Assembly (NCBI RefSeq): GCF_028473745.1
Contig: NZ_CP101137.1
Span: forward strand, 6,448,001 to 6,512,000
Origin: Streptomyces sp. M92
GTDB taxonomy: Bacteria; Actinomycetota; Actinomycetes; Streptomycetales; Streptomycetaceae
Reading direction: 5' to 3'
DNA: 64,000 nucleotides
Positions 49,994 to 58,705 of this stretch are shown here, piece after piece. The notes under the pieces were generated by a model that was not told the origin of the DNA, did no database searches, and worked only from the letters and a program-made list of their open reading frames with translations. Every line of letters starts with the position of its first letter. The first letter of the stretch is position 1. The translations under genes and the position numbers were made by a program.

Positions 49994-51676
49994 ATGACGA
50001 CACTCGCGCAGGACCCGTACGGGGAGTCGGCGGGCCACCCTGAGGGGTACGCCACGCACGACGTCACCAATCAGCCCCCTCCCCTGGCTCCCTACGACGC
50101 CTGCGAGGACCCGGCCCTGCTGGAGGGGCTCCGGCGGGAGGGCGCCGGGTGGGCCGAGGAGGAGCTGCGGCGGCTCGGCCTGCGGGCCGGCAGCGCCCAG
50201 GCGCAGGAGTGGGGCGACCTGGCCAACCGGCACGAACCCGTGCTGCGCACCCACGACCGGTACGGCAACCGGATCGACGAGGTCGAGTACCACCCGAGCT
50301 GGCACCATCTGATGCGGGTGGCCGTCGGCGAGGGCCTGGCCGGCTCCGCCTGGGCGGACGACCGGCCGGGTGCGCACGTCGCCCGCACCGCCGGCGGGCT
50401 GGTCTGGGGGCACACCGAGGCGGGGCACGGATGTCCGACGTCGATGACCTACGCCGCCGTTCCCGCGCTGCGCGCCGAGCCGGAGCTGGCGAAGGTCTAC
50501 GAGCCGCTGCTGACCAGCCGGGAGTACGAGCCGGAGCTGCGTACGCCGAGCGCGAAGCGGGGCCTGCTGGCCGGCATGGGGATGACGGAGAAGCAGGGCG
50601 GCTCCGACGTCCGCGCCAACACCACGGCGGCCACCCCGACGGCGGAGTCGGGGGTGTACACGCTGCGCGGGCACAAGTGGTTCACGTCGGCGCCCATGAG
50701 CGACGTGTTCCTGGTGCTGGCCCAGGCACCCGGGGGCCTGTCGTGCTTCCTGGTGCCGCGCGTGCTGCCGGACGGCACCCGCAACACCTTCCGCGTCCAG
50801 CGCCTGAAGGACAAGCTCGGCAACCGGTCCAACGCCTCGTCCGAGCCCGAGTTCGACGGGACGGTGGCCTGGCTGGTCGGGCCGGAGGGGCAGGGCGTCA
50901 AGACGATCATCGAGATGGTCAACTGCACCCGGCTGGACTGCGTCATGGCGTCGGCGACGCTGATGCGCAAGACGCTCGTCGAGGCCGGACACCACGTACG
51001 GCACCGCAGCGCGTTCGGTGCCCGGCTGCTCGACCAGCCGCTGATGCGCAACGTCCTGGCCGACCTGGCGCTGGAGTCGGAGGCCGCGACGACGCTCACG
51101 CTGCGGCTGGCGGGTGCCGCGGACCGGGCGGTGCGCGGGGACGCGGGTGAGGTGGCGTTCCGGCGGATCGCCACCGCCGTCGGCAAGTACTGGGTGACCA
51201 AGCGGGGACCGGCGTTCACCGCGGAGGCCCTGGAGTGCCTGGGCGGCAACGGCTACGTGGAGGAGTCGGGCATGCCCCGCCACTACCGCGAGGCTCCGCT
51301 GCTGTCGATCTGGGAGGGCTCGGGGAACGTCAACGCCCTCGACGTGCTGCGGGCGCTCGGCCGCTCCCCCGCCACCGCGCACGCCCTCTTCGACGAACTG
51401 GCCCTCGCTCGCGGGGCCGACGCCCGGCTGGACGCGGCCGTGGCCCGACTGGAGGCGGGGCTGGCCGAGGCGTCGGAGACGGGTGCCCGCCGCCTGGTGG
51501 AGCTGATGGCCCTCACCCTCCAGGCCTCCCTCCTGGTCCGGCACGCCCCGCCCGCGGTCGCCGACGCATTCTGCGCGAGCCGGCTCGGCGGCGACTGGGG
51601 GCACGCCTTCGGCACGCTGCCGTCCGGGGCCGACCTCGGCGGCATCCTGAAGCGCGCCCTGCCGCAAGAGGACTGA
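49994..51676 (+). CDS. AidB-like acyl-CoA dehydrogenase
   Basis: A 560-residue flavoprotein of the acyl-CoA dehydrogenase superfamily, of the length and pattern of AidB (DNA alkylation response). The flavin region is GLLAGMGMTEKQGGSDVRAN and later HKWFTSAPMSD. The C-terminal ECLGGNGYVEESGMPR and PLLSIWEGSGNVNALDVLR are AidB-typical. It may act as an isovaleryl-CoA-dehydrogenase-like enzyme or as an alkylation-protection protein. The start at 49994 is only 8 bases past the 40-bp palindrome and has no clear ribosome site. Confidence 0.9.
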   Translation: MTTLAQDPYGESAGHPEGYATHDVTNQPPPLAPYDACEDPALLEGLRREGAGWAEEELRRLGLRAGSAQAQEWGDLANRHEPVLRTHDRYGNRIDEVEYHPSWHHLMRVAVGEGLAGSAWADDRPGAHVARTAGGLVWGHTEAGHGCPTSMTYAAVPALRAEPELAKVYEPLLTSREYEPELRTPSAKRGLLAGMGMTEKQGGSDVRANTTAATPTAESGVYTLRGHKWFTSAPMSDVFLVLAQAPGGLSCFLVPRVLPDGTRNTFRVQRLKDKLGNRSNASSEPEFDGTVAWLVGPEGQGVKTIIEMVNCTRLDCVMASATLMRKTLVEAGHHVRHRSAFGARLLDQPLMRNVLADLALESEAATTLTLRLAGAADRAVRGDAGEVAFRRIATAVGKYWVTKRGPAFTAEALECLGGNGYVEESGMPRHYREAPLLSIWEGSGNVNALDVLRALGRSPATAHALFDELALARGADARLDAAVARLEAGLAEASETGARRLVELMALTLQASLLVRHAPPAVADAFCASRLGGDWGHAFGTLPSGADLGGILKRALPQED

Positions 51677-51779
51677 CGGCCCGCGCCGCACAACCTCCGC
51701 GGACCTCGACATCACCGCGCTGACCTGCGGCGGCGCCCTTTCCAGAGGTGACTGTCAGTGCCGGGGTGCAGACTGGCCC

Positions 51780-51821
51780 GTGTCCGAGACGAAGGCGTCG
51801 ACGAGGACGCCGCGGAGGTGA
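51780..51821 (+). CDS. Putative 13-codon leader peptide
   Basis: GTG at 51780 opens a 13-codon frame (MSETKASTRTPRR) ending TGA at 51819-51821. That stop lies within the ribosome site of the BNR-repeat gene. A CAGACT box 5 bases before the GTG could make this a leaderless upstream ORF. Translation through it would affect access to the main gene's start. Evidence is positional only; it could be chance. Confidence 0.3.
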   Translation: MSETKASTRTPRR

Positions 51822-51826
51822 TCGGC

Positions 51827-52912
51827 ATGACCGAGGTACTGCTCGCCGTGGGCACCCGCAAGGGCCTGTTCATCGGGCGCCGGCGGGGTGGCACCTGGGA
51901 GTTCGACGAGAGTCCCTACTTCAACGCGCAGGCCGTCTACTCGGTCGCCCTCGACACCCGCGGCGACACCCCGCGGCTGCTGGCCGGCGGCGACAGCGCC
52001 CACTGGGGTCCCTCGGTGTTCCACTCCGACGACCTGGGACGGACCTGGACGGAGCCGGCGCAGCCGGCCGTCAAGTTCCCCAAGGAGACCGGCGCTTCGC
52101 TGGAGCGGGTGTGGCAGCTGCACCCGGCCGCCGCCGAGCCGGACGTGGTCTACGCGGGCACGGAACCGGCCGCGCTGTACCGCTCGGAGGACCGGGGCGA
52201 GAGCTTCGAGCTGGTCCGGCCCCTGTGGGAGCACCCGTCCCGGTCGCAGTGGGTGCCGGGCGGCGGTGGCGAGGGGCTGCACACCGTCCTCACCGACGCC
52301 CGGGACCCCGGGTTCGTCACGGTCGCCGTCTCGACCGCCGGCGTGTTCCGCACGACGGACGGCGGCGCGAGCTGGGCACCGTCCAACTCCGGTGTCTCCG
52401 CGGTCTTCCTGCCGGACCCGAACCCGGAGTTCGGCCAGTGCGTGCACAAGGTGGCGCGGGACGCGGCGGCCCCGGACCGGCTGTACCTGCAGAACCACTG
52501 GGGTGTGTACCGCAGCGACGACGCCGGCGCGCACTGGACGGACATCGGCGAGGGGCTGCCGTCCACGTTCGGTTTCGCGGTCGCCGCCCATCCGCATCGC
52601 GGGGACACCGCTTACGTCTTCCCGATCAACGCCGACGCGGACCGGGTCCCGGCGGACCGCCGCTGCCGGGTCTTCCGCACCGCCGACGCGGGCAGGAGCT
52701 GGGAGCCGCTGTCGTCGGGACTGCCGCAGGAGGACCACTACGGCACGGTGCTGCGCGACGCGCTGTCCACCGACGACGCGGAACGGGCCGGCGTCTACTT
52801 CGGCAACCGCAACGGCGAGGTGTTCGCGTCGGACGACGACGGCGACAACTGGCGGCAGTTGGCCTCCCACCTGCCGGACGTGCTGTGCGTGCGGGCCGCG
52901 GTCGTCGGATGA
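51827..52912 (+). CDS. BNR-repeat (sialidase-like propeller) protein
   Basis: A 361-residue cytoplasmic beta-propeller. At least six Asp-box/BNR motifs are spaced through it: HSDDLGRTWT, RSEDRGESFE, RTTDGGASWA, RSDDAGAHWT, RTADAGRSWE and ASDDDGDNWR. No signal peptide is present, so a secreted sialidase role is unlikely. It may be a glycosidase-like or photosystem-stability-factor-like (HCF136) protein. The ATG at 51827 has GGAGGTGATC just upstream, a full match to the 16S rRNA 3' end and the strongest ribosome site in the window. Confidence 0.85.
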   Translation: MTEVLLAVGTRKGLFIGRRRGGTWEFDESPYFNAQAVYSVALDTRGDTPRLLAGGDSAHWGPSVFHSDDLGRTWTEPAQPAVKFPKETGASLERVWQLHPAAAEPDVVYAGTEPAALYRSEDRGESFELVRPLWEHPSRSQWVPGGGGEGLHTVLTDARDPGFVTVAVSTAGVFRTTDGGASWAPSNSGVSAVFLPDPNPEFGQCVHKVARDAAAPDRLYLQNHWGVYRSDDAGAHWTDIGEGLPSTFGFAVAAHPHRGDTAYVFPINADADRVPADRRCRVFRTADAGRSWEPLSSGLPQEDHYGTVLRDALSTDDAERAGVYFGNRNGEVFASDDDGDNWRQLASHLPDVLCVRAAVVG

Positions 52913-52982
52913 AGCGGACCGGGGGGACCGGCCCTGGCCACCGGTTGATCGGCGTCGCCCGTACGGCAGTAGGGTGACGCCC

Positions 52983-53660
52983 GTGGCACCACGACCCTTG
53001 CATGAGATCGTCGAAGCCGGCTGGGCGAACGCCCTGGAACCCGTCGCCGGGCGGATCACCTCGATGGGTGAGTTCCTGCGCGCGGAGATCGCCGCCGGAC
53101 GCACCTATCTACCCGCCGGCGCGAACGTACTGCGGGCCTTTCAGCAGCCCTTCGACGACGTCCGGGTCCTGATCGTCGGTCAGGACCCCTATCCCACCCC
53201 CGGACACGCGGTGGGGCTGTCGTTCTCGGTCGCGCCCGAGGTGCGTCCCCTGCCCGGCAGCCTCGTCAACATCTTCCGGGAGCTGAACACCGACCTCGGC
53301 CTCCCGCAGCCCTCCAACGGCGACCTGACCCCGTGGACCCGGCAGGGCGTGCTGCTGCTCAACAGGGCGCTCACCACGGCCCCGCGCAAGCCCGCCGCCC
53401 ACCGCGGCAAGGGCTGGGAGGAGGTCACCGAGCAGGCGATACGGGCGCTGGCGGCGCGCGGCAAGCCGATGGTGTCCATCCTGTGGGGCCGCGACGCCCG
53501 CAATCTGCGCCCGCTGCTCGGCGAGCTGCCCTCGGTGGAGTCCGCCCACCCGTCCCCGATGTCGGCCGACCGGGGATTCTTCGGCTCCCGTCCGTTCAGC
53601 CGGGCCAACGACCTGCTGGTCCGTCTGGGAGGTCAGCCGGTCGACTGGCGCCTGCCGTGA
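52983..53660 (+). CDS. ung: Uracil-DNA glycosylase (family 1)
   Basis: A 225-residue DNA repair enzyme that removes uracil from DNA. The water-activating motif is VLIVGQDPYPTPGHAVGLSF with D68, followed by VLLLNRALTT and the minor-groove loop HPSPMSADRGF. The usual GQDPYH is GQDPYP here, with His five residues on, a variation within the family. TAGGGT (52970-52975) stands 7 bases before the GTG and TTGATC is a possible -35, so the transcript is leaderless in appearance. The stop overlaps the next gene's GTG by 4 bases. Confidence 0.93.
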   Translation: MAPRPLHEIVEAGWANALEPVAGRITSMGEFLRAEIAAGRTYLPAGANVLRAFQQPFDDVRVLIVGQDPYPTPGHAVGLSFSVAPEVRPLPGSLVNIFRELNTDLGLPQPSNGDLTPWTRQGVLLLNRALTTAPRKPAAHRGKGWEEVTEQAIRALAARGKPMVSILWGRDARNLRPLLGELPSVESAHPSPMSADRGFFGSRPFSRANDLLVRLGGQPVDWRLP

Positions 53661-54643
53661 GCACCGGCTTCCTCGCCGTCGACTCCGGCGGCTCGGGGCT
53701 GCGGGTCGTCCTCGGCACGGCCGGCGACGGCGCGGAGGGGCCGCGGGTGACCGGGCGGCGCGCGTCGCGGGAGCCGGTTCGCACCGGTGCCCGGGGCATC
53801 GATCCCGGGCACCTGCTGGGACAGTTGCTGCCCATGGCGAGGGCGCTGGGTGAGGAGGCCGGGGTGGACCGGCTCGGCACCGTCGTCGTCGGGGCCGCCG
53901 GACTGGCCACCCTCGGCGACGCGCTGCGCGCCGAGCTGCCGGGTGCGCTGGCCCGGGAGCTGGGAGTGCGGACGGTCGCGCTGGTCGCGGACGCCGTCAC
54001 CGCCTACGTCGGTGCCCTGGGGCCGCGGGCGGGCGCCGTGGTGGCGGCCGGTACCGGCCTGATCGCGACCGGCACCGACCTGACCCGCTGGCGCCGCGCG
54101 GACGGCTGGGGGCACCTGCTGGGCGACTGCGGCGGCGGCGCCTGGATCGGCCGGGCCGGCCTGGAGGCGGCGCTGCGCGCCCACGACGGGCGCGAGGGCG
54201 GCTCCGCGCCGCTGCTGGCCCGGGCCGAGGAGCGGTTCGGCCCGGTGGCGGGGCTGCCCGGCCAGGTGTATCCGCGGACCGACCGTCCCGCCGTCCTCGC
54301 CTCCTTCGCGCCGGAGGTGGCCGCGTGCGCGGTCGGCGACCCCGTCGCCGCGGGCGTCCTGCGGACCGCCGCCCGGCACATGGCCGACTCGGCCGCCGCC
54401 GTGTGCCCGCCGGGGGGCGAGCCCCGGGTCGCCGTCACCGGTGGTCTGCTGAAGCTGGGCGACCCTCTTGTCGTACCGCTGGAGGAGGAGCTGGCGAGGC
54501 GGCTGCCGCATGCGCGGCGGACGGCGGCCGCGGGTGATCCGCTGGACGGCTCGGTGCGGATCGCGAACGACCTCACGACCGGCCCATTCACCCTTCCGGG
54601 TGATGACAGCATGCTGTGGGTGACGACTGACCCGGACGGCTGA
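53657..54643 (+). CDS. BadF/BadG-type ATPase, N-acetylglucosamine kinase-like
   Basis: A 328-residue protein of the ASKHA kinase fold. The N-terminal phosphate loop is LAVDSGGSGLRVVLG (residues 5-19). AGAVVAAGTGLIATGTDL and WGHLLGDCGGGAWIGR are typical of N-acetylglucosamine kinases of the BadF/NagK type. The adenosine motif is VAVTGGLLK. It probably phosphorylates an amino sugar. The GTG start overlaps the ung stop (GTGA), so they are co-translated although functionally unrelated on present knowledge. Confidence 0.85.
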   Translation: MSTGFLAVDSGGSGLRVVLGTAGDGAEGPRVTGRRASREPVRTGARGIDPGHLLGQLLPMARALGEEAGVDRLGTVVVGAAGLATLGDALRAELPGALARELGVRTVALVADAVTAYVGALGPRAGAVVAAGTGLIATGTDLTRWRRADGWGHLLGDCGGGAWIGRAGLEAALRAHDGREGGSAPLLARAEERFGPVAGLPGQVYPRTDRPAVLASFAPEVAACAVGDPVAAGVLRTAARHMADSAAAVCPPGGEPRVAVTGGLLKLGDPLVVPLEEELARRLPHARRTAAAGDPLDGSVRIANDLTTGPFTLPGDDSMLWVTTDPDG

Positions 54644-54781
54644 GAATCGGTGTTCCGACGAGGTGAATCGTGCCGATGTCGGCCGATCCGTACATCACTC
54701 TTCAGACAAAAACGGACGGATACCGCTCACCTGCACCCTCCCCGAACAGGGAAACCCGGGAAACCAGTAACATGCGGCGCC

Positions 54782-55705
54782 ATGAGCTCCCCCACTGGGC
54801 CCGCGTCCGGCCTGCCAGTACGAATGCCGCGCCCCCGCCAGCCCGGACGGCACCGCCGTCCCGAACCTCTGGTGGCTCCCGAGGGCGCGCCGGCGCTCGT
54901 CCTCGCGGTTCCGGGGACGCCCAGTAGCGCCACCCGGGGCCTCGCCGACGAGGTCATCAGCATCGCCCGTTCCGAACTCCCCGGCCTCGACGCCCGCGTC
55001 GGCTGGCTCGACGGGGACGACGAGGAGTTCCTCACCCTGACGACCGTCCTCGCGTTGGCCGCCGAGGAGCGCACCGCCCGCTACGAGCAGGCGGTCGCCG
55101 CCGGCCTGGAGGTGAAGGAGCCCGAGGGCCCCGTCGCCGTCGTCGTGCCGCTGCTCGCCGGCCCGGACGGGGCGCTGCTGCGCCGTATCCGCCAGGCCGT
55201 GATGGACAGCAAGGTCGCGGCCGAGCTGACCGATGTGCTCGGCCCGCACCCGCTGCTGGCCGAGGCGCTGCACGTGCGGCTCTCCGAGGCGGGCCTGGCG
55301 CGCGCCGACCGCGCCCGGCTGTTCACCGTCGCGACCGCCGCGGACGGCATCATCCTGGCGTCCGTCGGCGGTGACGAGGCCGTGCAGACGGCCGGGATCA
55401 CCGGCATGCTGCTCGCCGCGCGCCTCGCCGTGCCGGTGATGGCGGCGGCCCTGGACGAGGAGGGCTCGATCACCTCCGTGGCCGAGCAGCTGCGCTCCTC
55501 GGGCTCCCAGCAGCTGGCGCTCGCGCCGTACCTGATCGGCCCGGAGATCGAGGCGTCCCTGCTGGAGGAGGCGGCCAAGGAGGCGGGCTGCTCCACCGCC
55601 GAGCCGCTCGGCCCCTACCCGGCGATCGGCAAGCTGACGCTGGCCAGGTACACGACGGCGCTCGGCATCTCGCCGCAGCAGCCGCAGGGTGCGCCGGTAC
55701 GCTGA
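54782..55705 (+). CDS. CbiX/sirohydrochlorin chelatase-like protein lacking expected histidines
   Basis: A 307-residue protein with two tandem chelatase-like domains. Alignment by eye gives LVLAVPGTPSSATRGLADEV where active CbiX proteins have LVL-AHGSR, so the metal-handling histidine is Pro/Gly here. In the second strand pair the usual GYHV is replaced in VVVPLLAGPDGALLRRI. The C-terminal GPYPAIGKLTLARY retains the fold. It may therefore be a non-catalytic paralogue. There is no signal peptide. TAACAT stands 8 bases before the ATG with no ribosome site. Confidence 0.75.
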   Translation: MSSPTGPASGLPVRMPRPRQPGRHRRPEPLVAPEGAPALVLAVPGTPSSATRGLADEVISIARSELPGLDARVGWLDGDDEEFLTLTTVLALAAEERTARYEQAVAAGLEVKEPEGPVAVVVPLLAGPDGALLRRIRQAVMDSKVAAELTDVLGPHPLLAEALHVRLSEAGLARADRARLFTVATAADGIILASVGGDEAVQTAGITGMLLAARLAVPVMAAALDEEGSITSVAEQLRSSGSQQLALAPYLIGPEIEASLLEEAAKEAGCSTAEPLGPYPAIGKLTLARYTTALGISPQQPQGAPVR

Positions 55706-55753
55706 CGCGCACCGCGCGCGAGACACGCAGGACGCACTGGACACGCAGGGCGA

Positions 55754-55783
55754 AGGGCCCGCTCCGGCGACGGAGCGGGCCCT
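55754..55783. terminator. Bidirectional hairpin between convergent genes
   Basis: AGGGCCCGCTCCG and CGGAGCGGGCCCT form a perfect 13-bp stem with a GCGA tetraloop, midway between the convergent chelatase-like and lactonase genes. It would serve both. Confidence 0.85.
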
Positions 55784-55793
55784 CGGCCGTTCT

Positions 55794-56831
55794 TCAGCCG
55801 AAGACGATGCAGGACGCCGCCGGCAGCGCGAGGGAGCCGGCGCGTCGGGGCACCCCGGTCTCGGGGTCCAGGGCGAACCAGGTCACGTCGCCCGAGCGTT
55901 CGTTCGCGGCGTACAGGAAGCCGCCCGACTCGGCGATCTCCCGCGGCCAGTGCCCACCGCACGGCACGGTCGCGGTCAGCCGCAGTCCGTCCGGCTCCAC
56001 CGCGAAGACGGACAGGACGTCCTCGCCCCGGGTCGCGGTCCACACGAAGCGGCCGTCGGGCGAGACCACGATGCCCGAGGGACAGGCGTCACCGGCCGGG
56101 GCCCCGGGCAGCACCGGCACCTCGGTGAGCGGTCGCAGTACGCCGTCGGCGGCCTCCCAGCGGCAGACGGTGACGGTGGGCGCCAGTTCGTTGACCACGT
56201 AGGCGCGGGTGCCGTCGGGGTGGAAGGCCAGGTGGCGCGGGCCGGAACCGGGGCGCAGCGCGACTTCCCGGTGCACGGCGGGGGCGCCGTCCTCCAGGGT
56301 GCAGACCCGCACCGAGTCGGTGCCGAGGTCCACGCTGACCGCCCACCGCCCGCTCGGGTCGGGCCGCACCTGGTGGGCGTGGGGCCCCTGCTGGCGCTGG
56401 GCGTGCGGGCCCGAACCGGTGTGCTTCAGGATGCCGGACGCGGCCCGGGCGAGAGTGCCGTCGGGGCGGACCGGCACGGCGGTGACGCTGCCGGAGCCGT
56501 AGTTGGCGGTCAGCACGTGTCCGGCGTAGAGGCCGAGGTGGGTGGGGCCGTCGCCGCCGACGGGCACCGGGCGGCCGGCGGGTTCGGGTTTGTCCCCGGT
56601 CACGTGGAAGGCGGCCACCGTGCCCTCGGCCGTCTCGCTGACCGCGTAGAGCGTGCCGCCGTCGGGGGCCAGGGCGAGGTAGGAGGGGTCGGCCAGGCGG
56701 TCCGTACCGCTCAGGACCGTCAGCGCGCCGGTGCCGGGCGCGACGATCGCCGTGACGATGCCGGGCCCGCCGGCCGCCGTGAACGATCCGATGAACGCCC
56801 GCCGTCGCCGCGTCTCGCCGTCGTCTGTCAC
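55794..56831 (-). CDS. Lactonase family beta-propeller (6-phosphogluconolactonase-like)
   Basis: A 345-residue seven-bladed propeller of the PF10282 type. Opening blade: RAFIGSFTAAGGPGIVTAIV. Repeated blade motifs are LALAPDGGTLYAVSE, HLAFHPDGTRAYVVNEL and GIVVSPDGRFVWTATRG, plus the late SGGFLYAANERSGDV. Such proteins hydrolyse 6-phosphogluconolactone or related lactones. There is no signal peptide. The GTG start follows GAGAGGGG. A DasR-like site (56973-56982) lies about 140 bases upstream, hinting at amino-sugar control. Confidence 0.88.
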   Translation of the reverse strand: MTDDGETRRRRAFIGSFTAAGGPGIVTAIVAPGTGALTVLSGTDRLADPSYLALAPDGGTLYAVSETAEGTVAAFHVTGDKPEPAGRPVPVGGDGPTHLGLYAGHVLTANYGSGSVTAVPVRPDGTLARAASGILKHTGSGPHAQRQQGPHAHQVRPDPSGRWAVSVDLGTDSVRVCTLEDGAPAVHREVALRPGSGPRHLAFHPDGTRAYVVNELAPTVTVCRWEAADGVLRPLTEVPVLPGAPAGDACPSGIVVSPDGRFVWTATRGEDVLSVFAVEPDGLRLTATVPCGGHWPREIAESGGFLYAANERSGDVTWFALDPETGVPRRAGSLALPAASCIVFG

Positions 56832-56972
56832 CAGTGACCCCTCTCGTCTCGCCTCGTGCCGCCGTCCCGCCCCGTGCCGTGCCGTGCCGTTCGTCCGGCA
56901 CCTCGCCGGGCGCCGGACGATCGTGTCGACTCGTCGTCTGCCCCGGGGCGACGGTAGCAGTCGATCAGCTCA

Positions 56973-56982
56973 GGTCTAGACC
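56973..56982. promoter_or_regulatory. DasR-like site (dre core) upstream of the lactonase gene
   Basis: GGTCTAGACC is a perfect palindrome and the core of the published dre consensus (ACTGGTCTAGACCACT). The local context TCAGGTCTAGACCAAAT matches about 12 of 16 positions. It lies downstream of the FUSC stop and 140 bases before the lactonase start. Confidence 0.5.
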
Positions 56983-57007
56983 AAATGGGTGATGCGGGCC
57001 GGACGGC

Positions 57008-58498
57008 TCAGGCTCCGGCGAGCGGCGATCCCGAGGGGGCGCGCAGGGGCGCGGCGAGTTCGGCCAGGGCGTGTTCCAGGCCGTGGAGGTGCGCGAGGGC
57101 GGGTTCGGCGGCTCGGGGTCCGCTCGCGCGGGCCGGGACGGAGCCGCCGCCGGTGAGCGCCTCGACCGCGTTCTCGACACGCCAGCAGGCGGCGGTGAGC
57201 CGTGCGTCGTGCGAGGCCTCCGGGTCGGCGGCGACGGCGACCAGGCCGCGGATCTCCCGGGCGCAGTCGTCGAGCAGGGCGAGCACGCGGCGGGCACGGT
57301 GCTTGCGGCCGCGCACCGGGTTCAGCGGGTGCACGAGCGGGGCGAGGGACAGCCGTACCCGTCCCAGCAGCTGCTCCAGTTCGGCCACGCGCGGCGCGGG
57401 GTCGGCGCCCTCGGTGCCGGCGAGCCGGGCGGCGGCCTCGGCGGTGCAGGCGTGGACGCAGCGCAGGGCGCGCTGGATCCACGCGTCCGTCACGGCGTGC
57501 GTGGTGACGGGGAGGACGAAGAGCACGGCCAGCACGGCACCGAGCGCCCCGACGCCGGTCTCGACGAGCCGCAGGGCGAGCAGCCCGGGGCTGAGGAAGC
57601 CCAGCAGACCGTAGAGCAGCTCCGCGAGCAGGGTGACGCAGAGCATCATCCAGGTGTAGGAGACCGCGGCGGTGTAGAAGATGCCGAAGACGCAGGCGGC
57701 GGCGAGCACGGCCGTGGGCACCGCGGCCCCGGCCAGCGGGAAGGCGATCAGGAAGCCGAGGGCGATGCCGACGACCGTGCCGAGGACCCGGCGGAAGCCG
57801 CGGACCAGGGTCTCGCCGCGCGAGGTGGTGTTGACGAAGACCCACCAGGTGGCGCCGACCGCCCAGTACCAGCGCTGGTCGGACACCAGCTGCCCGACGA
57901 CCAGGGCGAAGCCGGCGCCCGCGGTGGCCTGGACGGCCTGGCGGGTGGTGATGCGGGCGAGCCCGGTGCCGGCGGGAGGCGCGGGCGCGGCGGGCGGCGG
58001 CAGGCGGCGCTCGTAGCACCACAGGCCGAAGCGCACCGCCGCGGCGGTGGCGACGGAGAGCAGGACGGCGGCGTACATCTCGGGCAGCCGGTCCGTGGTC
58101 GCGTGCAGGAACTGCGCGATGAAGAAGGTCATGAAGGCGAACACGCCGAGGCTGTGTCCGCGCGGGCCCCAGCGCCGGGCGTACACACCGGCACCGACGA
58201 CGGCGAGGAAGGTGAGGTCCCGTGCCACGGGGTGGTCGTGCAGCGCGGCGGCGGCGGTGAGCACGGGCAGGCCCGCCACCGGCAGCAGCACGGTGGTGAC
58301 CACCTGCCCGCGCACGGTGGCGTCGGTGACGGTGAAGAGCGCGAGCAGCGCGGCGAGCCCGCCGATCACCGCGCCCACCAGGGAGGTGCCGGCCAGGCCG
58401 CAGACGACGACGGCCAGCCCGATGCCGAGGACGGCCCGCGCGGCGAACCGCAGCCGGGACCGTCCCGGGTCCGGGCTCACGAACACCCTCTTCAGCAC
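57008..58498 (-). CDS. FUSC family membrane protein
   Basis: A 496-residue second FUSC-type membrane protein. Hydrophobic helices occur at about residues 18-140 and 205-345, with a central domain and a C-terminal soluble coil (residues about 360-496). WAVGATWWVFVNTTSRGETL is a family-typical stretch. It would export an aromatic or amphipathic acid. The GTG start follows GAGGGGGCGG. It is divergent from an Lrp/AsnC regulator with a CTCCTATAGGAG palindrome between, so that regulator may control it. Confidence 0.85.
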   Translation of the reverse strand: MLKRVFVSPDPGRSRLRFAARAVLGIGLAVVVCGLAGTSLVGAVIGGLAALLALFTVTDATVRGQVVTTVLLPVAGLPVLTAAAALHDHPVARDLTFLAVVGAGVYARRWGPRGHSLGVFAFMTFFIAQFLHATTDRLPEMYAAVLLSVATAAAVRFGLWCYERRLPPPAAPAPPAGTGLARITTRQAVQATAGAGFALVVGQLVSDQRWYWAVGATWWVFVNTTSRGETLVRGFRRVLGTVVGIALGFLIAFPLAGAAVPTAVLAAACVFGIFYTAAVSYTWMMLCVTLLAELLYGLLGFLSPGLLALRLVETGVGALGAVLAVLFVLPVTTHAVTDAWIQRALRCVHACTAEAAARLAGTEGADPAPRVAELEQLLGRVRLSLAPLVHPLNPVRGRKHRARRVLALLDDCAREIRGLVAVAADPEASHDARLTAACWRVENAVEALTGGGSVPARASGPRAAEPALAHLHGLEHALAELAAPLRAPSGSPLAGA

Positions 58499-58576
58499 TG
58501 ATTACCGCCCCCTCGCACACTGGCCCCGAGTCACTGGCATGAAAAAGGCGCCGCGGAGTCCGCAGCGCCATCGACA

Positions 58577-58588
58577 CTCCTATAGGAG
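58577..58588. promoter_or_regulatory. Perfect 12-bp palindrome between FUSC and Lrp genes
   Basis: CTCCTATAGGAG lies between the FUSC start (58498, minus) and the Lrp gene (58706, plus). Imperfect related CCA...AGTGG words follow at 58598-58630. A TACAGT -10 for the Lrp gene is at 58639-58644. It is a plausible Lrp/AsnC site. Confidence 0.45.
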
Positions 58589-58705
58589 CATCTCTTCCAC
58601 CAGTGGCTCAACAGGCTCATCCAGGAGTGGGCCATTGGTACAGTATTCACGGCACCCCTACGGCCACGAACGAGCCAATGGCCGACGAAGGAGGTCGCGT
58701 ACGCC

